Source: Haematococcus lacustris (Eukaryota; Chlorophyta; Chlorophyceae; Chlamydomonadales; Haematococcaceae). Taken from it: DNA of 64,000 nt. The translations under genes were made by a program, and so were the position numbers. The stretch is taken from NCBI GenBank assembly GCA_030144725.1, contig JASKMD010000031.1:8715823-8779822 (forward strand), read 5' to 3'. The notes beneath the pieces were generated by a model, which worked only from the letters and a program-made list of their open reading frames with translations, had not been told where the DNA came from and ran no database searches. Below are positions 44,801 to 53,724 of the stretch, one piece after another (position 1 is the stretch's first letter; every line of letters begins with the position of its first letter).

Positions 44801-46241
44801 GGGCGGGGCGGGGCGGGGCGGGGCGGGGCGGGGCGGGGCGGGGCGGGGCGGGGCGGGGCGGGGCGGGGCGGGGCGGGGCGGGGCGGGGCGGGGCGGGGCG
44901 GGGCGGGGCGGGGCGGGGCGGGGCGGGGCGGGGCGGGGCGGGGCGGGGCGGGGCGGGGCGGGGCGGGGCGGGGCGGGGCGGGGCGGGGCGGGGCGGGGCG
45001 GGGCGGGGCGGGGCGGGGCGGGGCGGGGCGGGGCGGGGCGGGGCGGGGCGGGGCGGGGCGGGGCGGGGCGGGGCGGGGCGGGGCGGGGCGGGGCGGGGCG
45101 GGGCGGGGCGGGGCGGGGCGGGGCGGGGCGGGGCGGGGCGGGGCGGGGCGGGGCGGGGCGGGGCGGGGCGGGGCGGGGCGGGGCGGGGCGGGGCGGGGCG
45201 GGGCGGGGCGGGGCGGGGCGGGGCGGGGCGGGGCGGGGCGGGGCGGGGCGGGGCGGGGCGGGGCGGGGCGGGGCGGGGCGGGGCGGGGCGGGGCGGGGCG
45301 GGGCGGGGCGGGGCGGGGCGGGGCGGGGCGGGGCGGGGCGGGGCGGGGCGGGGCGGGGCGGGGCGGGGCGGGGCGGGGCGGGGCGGGGCGGGGCGGGGCG
45401 GGGCGGGGCGGGGCGGGGCGGGGCGGGGCGGGGCGGGGCGGGGCGGGGCGGGGCGGGGCGGGGCGGGGCGGGGCGGGGCGGGGCGGGGCGGGGCGGGGCG
45501 GGGCGGGGCGGGGCGGGGCGGGGCGGGGCGGGGCGGGGCGGGGCGGGGCGGGGCGGGGCGGGGCGGGGCGGGGCGGGGCGGGGCGGGGCGGGGCGGGGCG
45601 GGGCGGGGCGGGGCGGGGCGGGGCGGGGCGGGGCGGGGCGGGGCGGGGCGGGGCGGGGCGGGGCGGGGCGGGGCGGGGCGGGGCGGGGCGGGGCGGGGCG
45701 GGGCGGGGCGGGGCGGGGCGGGGCGGGGCGGGGCGGGGCGGGGCGGGGCGGGGCGGGGCGGGGCGGGGCGGGGCGGGGCGGGGCGGGGCGGGGCGGGGCG
45801 GGGCGGGGCGGGGCGGGGCGGGGCGGGGCGGGGCGGGGCGGGGCGGGGCGGGGCGGGGCGGGGCGGGGCGGGGCGGGGCGGGGCGGGGCGGGGCGGGGCG
45901 GGGCGGGGCGGGGCGGGGCGGGGCGGGGCGGGGCGGGGCGGGGCGGGGCGGGGCGGGGCGGGGCGGGGCGGGGCGGGGCGGGGCGGGGCGGGGCGGGGCG
46001 GGGCGGGGCGGGGCGGGGCGGGGCGGGGCGGGGCGGGGCGGGGCGGGGCGGGGCGGGGCGGGGCGGGGCGGGGCGGGGCGGGGCGGGGCGGGGCGGGGCG
46101 GGGCGGGGCGGGGCGGGGCGGGGCGGGGCGGGGCGGGGCGGGGCGGGGCGGGGCGGGGCGGGGCGGGGCGGGGCGGGGCGGGGCGGGGCGGGGCGGGGCG
46201 GGGCGGGGCGGGGCGGGGCGGGGCGGGGCGGGGCGGGGCGG
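41890..46241. repeat. 4.35-kb GGGGC pentamer array
   Basis: About 870 tandem GGGGC units. Only two irregularities are visible: one unit with an extra G near 43831-43836 and two shortened GGGC units near 44261-44269. Every frame on both strands is open through it (false Gly-Arg-Gly-Gly-Ala and Pro-Arg-Pro-Ala proteins). Runs of four G every five bases make it strongly G-quadruplex-prone. A short copy of the same array sits in the intron at 55665-55722. Confidence 0.97.
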
Positions 46242-47398
46242 GCACATGTATCAGTCGGCTCTAGCTGCAGTCGCCACCCAGGGCCAGGCTGCTCCAGCTC
46301 AAGGTAGCAAGCTAGGTGCAGCTGCGCCGGCTCCTGGCTGCACGCTTTCCACGCGTACCCCACCTGCTGGGTTGGAGCTGCACAAGAGAGCTGCCAAGCG
46401 CAAGCGATAACATAGTTGACATAGGTCACATAGTTAGACAGCACCCCAGCGCCGAACCAGGTTGTGGAGTGCGCGACACAGGCTGTAGCGGCCACCTCTC
46501 CTAACCGAACCTGCCAACCGCCTTCGTGCCACATTCCCGCTACCCTTCTCCGATTTGACTGCTGCTGCCGATGCGCATGCTCGTGTAGAGCAGCCTAAGC
46601 GACGCAGGCGGTCGCAGCGATGACTGCATGCTCCGCAACGGCTTAAATGTGAATTGCTAACTTTGATGCTTTGCTGTGCACGGTCTACTGACTGGATAAT
46701 TATATAAAGTGGGTGAGAGGTAGCTGGCTGGGTCGTTTACATTATCAATTATCTATCATAATATTTGACGCAGGGAGCGCAGAGTTACAGCCGTCCTACT
46801 ACCAGGGGTAGGTTTTCTGTCAGTTGGGGTCCTCCGACCGCGACCCCGATCTATATACAGGTGCGGGAGCAATTGCGACCAGTGCGGCGGGGTGTATAAG
46901 CTCACTGTAGGTGGGCAGCTAAGAAGGCTATTAAAAATCACGGGCAGAAGAAGAAGAAGACTACGCCGGTATTTACCGGCGTGCATTCAGGGAGGAACTA
47001 CCGCCTGGGGCGCGGCCTGCTCCCACCATCAAACATCACCGGCAATGTACGTACACGGGAACATAACATAACAATGTAACATGTCACGTCAAACCGTGTG
47101 ACTCACACGTCATCCGGACTGATCTGAATGTTCAAGCAGCACATTAGTCACTACAGATTCACCACACAGCATGCCCCGTACCCTACAGTGTTGAACCAAG
47201 CAATCAATGGATCAGACACATCCTCGCACTACGACACATGCAGCAAGGTGTGCGCCTGTTGACGAATGTGACATATCCTCTACAAAGACGCAAGAATGCT
47301 TGCTGATGCATGTTTTCTTTGATTCATTGAACCGATCATGAAGGTGTTGGCTACGTGGCTACTACAAACCTGTGTTACTTAGATTCTAAATTAGAAAC
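46242..47398. other. Intergenic region with a small perfect hairpin
   Basis: No gene recognised. A perfect inverted repeat ACGCCGGTA-TT-TACCGGCGT lies at 46963-46982 after an AAG run. ATTATATAAAG at 46699-46709 is TATA-box-like, but no transcript is evident. Confidence 0.5.
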
Positions 47399-48500
47399 TC
47401 AGCTCAATATCTCGACCATCGGCGCCTGGTACTTGCGGCGGCGCAGCGCTAAGGCCGCAGCCACACAGCCCGCTGCGATGAGGCCGCCACCCAGCCCCAG
47501 CCCTATCCCGACTCCCAGTTGAGTAGCTCGTGGCACTCCGGACTCAGACTCCAAGGGGTCCGCAGGGTTGGGCACCGTGGCACCAGTAGAGACGACGGGC
47601 ACCACGACTCCTGTCACCGTCATCTCCGAGGTTGCCACGGGTCCCAGGCTGGTGACGCCCAGCGCTGCCACGCCCTCTGTGTTAATGCGGGTCACCAGGC
47701 TCTGCACCTGGCTGGCTTGAGCGGCGGCGTTGGTGCCCGAGGGGAAGGTGATGAGGTAGTTGACAGGCATGGTGGTGCCGGCTTGCAGCAGGGCGCGGGC
47801 ACGGCGACCACAGGTGGAAGCTGGCACTGAGCCCACCACGCTGACAGCTGACCCAGAGCTCCTCACCAGCTGGGCAGCCATGGCGGCAGCACTGTCATCG
47901 GCAAAGGCACCACGGGCTGTGGCATTGCTGCACAGTGCGGCAAACACTGCAGGGCTGAGGACAAAGACCAGCTGGGCAGCAGCCTGGTTGTCGGCTACTA
48001 CTGGGGCGGGTGGGGGAGGAGCTGCTGAGGGCGAGGTTTGGGAGGGGGTGGATGCCACGGGGGGGGGCTGATCTGAAGGAGAGGCAGTGGGCTTCGAGCC
48101 AATGACTGGAGCAAGGGGTGGAGGATATGAGGGTGGGTAAGCTGGGGTGGAAGGATAGCCCGCAGGGTAAGTCCCCGCGTACACGGGAGGGTACATTGGA
48201 GCAAGGAGCGTCGAGGGCGGGGGCGGGGGCGGGGGCGGCTCAATGGCGGGAAAGGGAGGCGGGGGCGGTGGTGGAGGAAGGGGTACCTCTGTCATTTGGG
48301 CCCCTGCGGTCAAAAGACGTGCTTGTGGGTGAGTGCAAGTAGGACGCAAGTTCCTTCGACAAGCGGTCAAGTGCCCGCGGGGAAGCTGCTCGGCAAGCGA
48401 CGTCGCTGATAGCTCCGGCGTGTTGCACCGCTTTCGCACCTGTTGAGGCTGCTGCCACCAGCAGGAGACCGACGCCCAGGATGCTCCTAATAGCTTGCAT
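47399..48500 (-). CDS. Secreted proline-rich surface protein with C-terminal membrane anchor
   Basis: Two exons on the minus strand: 48500-48440 and 48303-47399 (stop 47401-47399), about 321 residues. Splicing ACA-G to GG-GCC keeps the frame and joins a signal peptide (MQAIRSILGVGLLLVAAAST) to the mature part. Without splicing, the signal peptide is out of frame, which is why the ATG at 48500 is chosen. Residues ~25-110 are proline-rich (runs of 8-9 Pro, PPSYPPP, PAYPPS), suited to hydroxyproline-rich cell-wall/extracellular glycoproteins. Then comes a ~190-residue globular region with TFPSGTNAAAQ and MTVTGVVVPVV, and one membrane helix (LGVGIGLGLGGGLIAAGCVA) with a short basic tail (LRRRKYQ). 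It is therefore likely a type I membrane or wall protein. No named domain recognised. Confidence 0.7.
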
Positions 48501-49910
48501 GTTGACACCTTCCTATAGTCTGCGGTCGTCGATTTGCTTCGTCGAGTTGTCACGTGTGGCTAACCAGGCAATTCTACAAGTGTTTGGTGTCCGGAATGTA
48601 CAGTGTTCGGTGTGAGGGTCATACTTGCAAAACGGTCGTGCCCTTCCATTTGATGTCAATGCGCATAAGGTGCACTTACAACACCAATGTGCGCATGTTG
48701 TTCCGTGTTCTTCGGATCAACAAGTGACAACATGCAGACAGGTGTGCGACCGTGTTGGGTCTGCAGGCAAGCATCGTTATGCTACAAAGCTGCTCGCGGA
48801 GTTGGGGCGTCACTCGTGCGTCGCGCAGCACCGGGTCAACTCCCTTACCCTGCTTCCCCTCATCACCTTATGTACCAATGGTTCATCAAATAGGAACAAC
48901 ACTCTTTCTCGTGCTGTACATCTCAGGTTCAGTGTGTTGACCTGTGGTTGATCTCCCTGCACTATGAAAAGCGCATCCACGGGGCACCCTTGGCAGCTGC
49001 AAACGCCAACCCTGGCGACACGTAGCATTCCAGCCGCTGCTCTCCCATTCACAACTATAAGCTTGATGCTTTAAGGCTTAGTTTGGCCCTGTCAGCTATT
49101 AGCTGTTGCTTCAGCTATTCCTGCTGGCCGGCCATGGCCTGGCGTCTGTTGAGCGCAGCAGTGATGTCACCCATGTCCCGTAAGCTGCACAGCAAGTAGA
49201 GCTGAGCCGACCTCAGGGAGACACACTGGACAGGGTCTGCAGTGGCTCGCCTCCAGCAGCCCCAAGCTGATCCGCCCCAGCAGCGCTGCTGGCCAGGCCT
49301 GAGCCAAGACCACGTTGTGGTAGGGAGGCTAGGCTGGAGGTGCAGTGCAGGGGCTGGACCAAAAGAACTCCTGACCTTCACCCTGGCCCTGCTCCTGACC
49401 CGGGCCCCCGCTCAGGCCCCTGGTTGGGAATGCAGTCTGGGCAGGGGGGACGCTGGGCGCAGGCATAGTAGCCCTACATGACAAGAGCAGCAGCAGCAGT
49501 AGGAGAGTAGCAGGCAAAGGTTGAACCTGGCCTACCCTAATGATATGTGCTCAAAGTGGGCAAGCAGCTGACACCACATTGGCCTCCCACCGGCAATATC
49601 ATGGTCTCGCTGCTATTGCTGACAGAGGCGATTGTATTGCTGCTGCTAACATGGTCTACATGGTGCTGCCTGCTGCTGCAAAGACTGGCGGCACACATTC
49701 ACACCTGCACCAGGCCCCCGGATTGGGCCATTAGCATGCATGTACGTCGGCGGGCGGCGGGGCGTTCGTAGGGCAGCAGTTGTGTGGATCCAGCCATCAT
49801 TGCTCCACCGGTACTCCTTGCCTGACGTCTTGATGCCTTTCCAGCTGCATGTCCCCAGGGGTACTGCACACTATCCCAATGCGCCATTGTTCCTCGCTCA
49901 TGTTCCAATC
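48501..49910. other. Intergenic region, no supported gene
   Basis: Includes the upstream region of the proline-rich gene. A minus frame at 49115-49381 ends with a plausible C-terminus (SAQLYLLCSLRDMGDITAAL) but has no splice partner or recognised domain that I can support. Confidence 0.4.
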
Positions 49911-50174
49911 CAGCCCCCTTGTCCCTCACTAGGGCCTCCATTTGAGCCGGACCAGTAGTGGCCACTAGCAGCCACTAGCGGGAATATACTAGTGGGCAAT
50001 AGTGGCCCGACTCAAATGGTGTTATTGGGCTGTGTGGAGTAAACCCAGTGCACATGGCACATGAGCGCCTACCACTTACATTATTGCCTGACCCGTTAGG
50101 GCTATCGTGAAGAGTTGGCATGAAAAATATGCACTAATGTAAGCTGATGACAGCTCAGAAGGGGGGGGCACACA
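49911..50174 (-). ncRNA. Candidate guide-RNA region and element end 3' of Fanzor copy 2
   Basis: This 264-bp flank downstream of the copy 2 stop is nearly identical to the flank of copy 4 (62610-62886) although most of the coding part of copy 4 is gone. Similarity stops sharply at 49911/62610, marking an element end. It contains the shared motif (minus strand TGCATATTTTTCATGCCAAC, 50133-50114) and an 82-nt imperfect hairpin at 49938-50019: 31-nt arms starting CCATTTGAG and ending CTCAAATGG, with about five mismatches. Position and conservation fit an OMEGA/f-RNA scaffold. The guide would lie just outside the element end. Transcription is unproven. Confidence 0.4.
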
Positions 50175-51871
50175 CTACTGTGCCACAACAGGCTGCTGTT
50201 GCTGCTGGGCCTTGGGTGGCTTGTCTCGCAGCCGCTTGTAGCCCAGGCCAGGGTACTCCTTGCCCTTGGCTGGCAGCGTTCCCTGGTCTGGCCAGTAGCA
50301 CAGCTCCAGCGGCCGCCACCTGCTCTCCCCAATGCGCTGCATGCTGAGCGTTGCGCTGCAGTCCCTGTCCAGCCATCTGCCTGGCTGTGGTGCTGGCTTG
50401 GCTTTGGCAGCCTTGCCCTTGCCCTTGCCTTTGCCCTTGGTGGGCTCAGCTGCAGGCTCAGCCTCGGTGCGCTTGCTGCGCTTGGCTGGCAGGGGAGTGC
50501 TGGGCCCAGGCTCTGAGGCTGCTGGCTGTGTGGCTGCCTGGCTGCTGCCTGGGGCCTGTGGGGGCTTGCGGGGGGCCACTACAGGGCACCACATCTGGCC
50601 CCTCACTGGCTGGTCACGCTGCTGGCTCCAGGCTGGGCGCAGCAGGCGCAGGTCCATCTGCCCTGCTGGGGGTTTTCCAGTCTGCAAGCCTTGTGGCACT
50701 GAGTTTGTTCAGCTCCTCCTCACAGGGCTGCTGGCCATTCACTGCTGAGCTGACGCGGGTGGTGCGGTGCTCATCCACTAGCACCACCCTGCCCCGCCAC
50801 TGGTCTGAGCCCCTGGGCCTGCACACCACCTTGCAGCAGGCACGCAGCACCGCATCAGCACCCCACCCACCCCCAGTGCCAATGCTAGCTGCGCCAAAGA
50901 ACACCACCAGCTGCTTGGCATGCCCATGGCGCTGCATGGACACCTCAGCCACCTCCTCCTTCAACTGCAGCCATGCACACAAGGCACACACATGGTGGCT
51001 GACATGGTGGCACACGGTTAGGCATGGCACAATTAACTATTCTTTCACTTCATGCTCAACCCACCACCTCTCAGTCCCTTACCCTCCCTCCCTCCCACCT
51101 ACCCACCCACCCACCCTCACCGTCTTGAAGAACTGCTCCAGCGCCCGGTCCTGGGCTCGGTACAGCCTCAGCCGCTGCCGTGCCCACTTGGGGTCCAGGT
51201 ACACCTCCCACACCGCATCCCAGGTGGCCTGGGTGACGGTGATGTGCTTCAGGTTTGCCTCCAGGGAGGTGCCGGCTGAGCTTGCTGCTGCCAGGTGCTG
51301 GAGGTGGGGCATGATCGGTGCTAGCCACCGCTCAGTGTCACGGCGGGCATTGTTCAGGCCGCTGGCATGCTTCACCTGGCCCTTGGTCAGCATCCACCGG
51401 CGCAGCTGGTCTGCCATCAGCTAGCCTGACTGTGGATCCCACACCCCAGAGGCTGCGCTGACTGCCTGGGTGACGCCGGGGTCGATGCCCACCCCAATCT
51501 GGGTCTGGGTCAAACACGTACTCACGCGTCTCAGCTATGCCCTTGCCTATGTGGGGGAGTCCCACTGCATGGGCCGCTGCTGCTGCTCCACTTGGGCTGC
51601 TGCTGCTGGCAGCCGGGGGTGGGGCTGGAGGAGGGGGAAGGGGGCGCGTGTAGTGCACGCACACGCTGACACCGTCAGTGTCCACCGTCCTCTCAAATGC
51701 AAACTCCTTGTTGCGAAGCTTGTTGGTGTTGAACCACCTGGCCCAGTGATGGCTCAGTGCTGGCTCTGAGGTGAATGCTGCCCTGGTTTCCTTGGTTATG
51801 CCCAGCTGCTTGCACACCCCATGCAGTACACTGCTGTCCACCTTGATGATGTGCACCCCCACCCTGGCCAT
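50175..51871 (-). pseudogene. Fanzor (TnpB-like RNA-guided nuclease) pseudogene, copy 2
   Basis: The most complete copy, 5'-truncated. Exon 51871-51121: an N-terminal beta region typical of Fanzor (FERTVDTDGVSVCVHYT); RuvC-I IGVGIDPGVTQAVSAA, reached through a frameshift near 51489-51500; a TAG at 51423-51421; then LTKGQVKHASGLNNARRDTE and ATWDAVWEVYLDPKW. Intron 51120-50965 (GTGAGG...CTGCAG) lies at the same codon position as in copy 1. Exon 50964-50175: EEVAEVSMQRHG, LVVFFGAASIGTGGGW, VVLVDEHRTTRVSSAV. An extra base in an A4C5 run near 50668-50678 shifts the frame. Then come LLRPAWSQQRDQPVRG, a Lys-Gly linker (KGKGKGKGKAAKAK, NLS-like) and DRDCSATLSM, where RuvC-III normally reads DRDCNAALNM. 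It ends WRPLELCYW to stop 50177-50175. Confidence 0.78.
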
Positions 51872-51984
51872 GGGGGTGAGGGTGAAGGGGGGTGGGCAGG
51901 TCAGGGTCCGGGGACCAACCCCACGTCAAGTACTGTTGAGAACAGCTTGGTGACACGGTGGTCCAGCTTCAACTGCCTGTCTTG

Positions 51985-52251
51985 TCTCAGCTGAGCGTGT
52001 GGCAAAGGCAAGGGCAAGCCTGCCACACCTGAACCAGCACTTCACTACGGCCAGCCAGGTGGGTGGACCTGGACTACAGTGCAGTGACCATGCAGCGCAT
52101 TGGGTAGAGCAGGTGGCGCCCGCTGCAACTGTGCTGGTGGCTGGACCTGCCTGAGCTGCCAGCTGAGGGCATGGAGTACCCAGGCCTGGGCTACAAGCGG
52201 CTGCTATACTGTCCACCCAAGGCCCAGAAGCAGCAGCCTGTGGCACAATGA
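51985..52251 (+). pseudogene. Fanzor pseudogene fragment, copy 3 (C-terminal)
   Basis: The plus-strand frame reads RWVDLDYSAVTMQRIG, a TAG, SRWRPLQLCWW, then MEYPGLGYKRL and PPKAQKQQPVAQ, ending at TGA 52249-52251. It corresponds to the RuvC-III motif and tail of copy 2, but the catalytic DRDCN is changed to DLDYS. It lies head-to-head with the truncated N-terminus of copy 2, only ~110 bp away. Upstream coding sequence is missing. Confidence 0.7.
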
Positions 52252-52368
52252 CGTGTGCCCCCATTGAGCTGTTACCGGTTCACATTATGCATGTGTTTGT
52301 CGTGCCAACTCCAGGCTGGCAGCCCTGTCACAGGGGTCAGGCAATAGTGTAGGTGGGAGGCGCCAAAC
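52252..52368 (+). ncRNA. Candidate guide-RNA region 3' of Fanzor copy 3 (partial)
   Basis: Alignable by eye to the reverse complement of the copy 2 flank: GTGTGCCCCC after the stop, GAGCTGT, the shared motif TGCATGTGTTTGTCGTGCCA (52288-52307), GGGTCAGGCAATA and GGTGGGAGGCGC. Similarity ends at about 52368, before the part corresponding to the large hairpin, so the copy is truncated or recombined there. Confidence 0.35.
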
Positions 52369-53724
52369 ACTACCCCCAGTAAGGTGACGTAATACTTTGC
52401 CTTGAGCTTGAGCTGGTGCCTTATAAATCTTTATGCAAGTTTACTCTGCAAGTACACAAGCAGTTGCTGTGCAACCTGGACATTGGAATGTAACCGCGAA
52501 ACGAAAGAGACAAACCCTGTATCCATTTCTGTGTTTGGTGAGTTATTGTGTCGACATGGACCGGGAGGGTGGCGGGAGGTGTGATGTAAACCATGACGTC
52601 TCGCCTACCTTGTCGGCAACCGGCCTCTTGCACGGCCATGTGCTTGTCATACCCCCGTTGAGGTGACCTGCGCTCGCACAGCGATGTGTACCGGACATTT
52701 TGTGTGTGCAGCAGCGCAGCGATGTGTGCCGGGTACACCATCATCGGGTCATGTGTACACCATTGACGCCATCTATGCGTGAGTCAATTGGTACCACTAG
52801 AATCTCATCGGCACTACGAGCTGTGCTCCTTTGCTGGAACTTTTCAGGTGCGCCAGCCCACAAACGAGACGAGGTGTGTATCGGCGCGCGCGGCTGTCGT
52901 TACATCATTCTTTAATCTACATCATCTAGTTTCAAGGCAGCCTGGTTGGCTGCTAAAACCTGCCAAGTATGGCTGCCGTTGCGGGGGATGGGACCACGCA
53001 CATTTGCGGCATCACCATTACAACATTGCACCATTACAACGTGACCTGTCTATGAGTAGAATGCTCTATGAGTAGAAGCAGTGCTGCTCAGCAACGAGCA
53101 CCAGTGAGACTGTATCCCCAACTCTTCAAGCAGCTTTGAAGCTGGATGATTGAACGTTTATGCAGGGATCTCAGCGCACCAACAAGTGCCAGTGCCGAGC
53201 TGGCCTGGTCGTATTCCAACCACCTGGAGGCAGTTATAAAGTTGGCTATGGGATTTGTACTTTGCCGCAGCTGCAATGCCATCGTGTGCTGCAAGAACGC
53301 CAGGCGTATAGCTTGAGTCTTCGAAGCACATAACAAACCCTTTATTGTGCTGCCCGAGCCGCTTGATGCACCACAGCAGCGATGACAACCGGCTCAGCTG
53401 GCTCAGTAGCTGCCTCCGTGGGGGTGCGCAGCCAGACATCGAGTGCAAGGTATGGTATCGTAACCCCGGCCGGGCTCTCAGCCGCCTCACAGTCGGTGGG
53501 CATTGCAGCCCACGATGCCATCCGTAGGTTTTGAAGCCGAACAGCACTTATTCAAAGAATTGTGCTTGCAATTGTGCTTGCTCCTCAGGACGCCAAAACA
53601 CCAGCGGCAGCTAAGCTGCATCGTGTTTCAAGTGGCACTCAACAAGCGGTGAGAGCCTGCTCACGAACCACCCGCGACTGGCACGCTGCGACTCTGCCAG
53701 TCAGGGGTCATCCCTGCAAGGCTC
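52369..53724. other. Intergenic region with small dispersed repeats
   Basis: No gene recognised. GAAGCTGGATGATTGAACG (near 53138) and a ~58-bp block ending CCTGCAAGGCTCGTGAGTG (53668-53727) recur together at 63311-63386, so both loci carry pieces of the same unknown element. The minus frame 53158-53547 has no recognised motif. Confidence 0.5.

Noticed and set aside
41570..46534. Open frames of ~1500 residues (Pro-Arg-Pro-Ala, Gly-Arg-Gly-Gly-Ala)
   Set aside because: Artefacts of the GGGGC array. They appear in most frames of both strands.
49115..49381. Minus-strand frame with a plausible protein C-terminus
   Set aside because: No recognised domain and no consistent splice partners. It cannot be separated from a chance frame in GC-rich DNA.
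51490..51516. A 27-nt GTGAGT...CCCAG 'intron' that would restore the copy 2 RuvC-I frame
   Set aside because: Too short for a spliceosomal intron, so a frameshift is the simpler reading.
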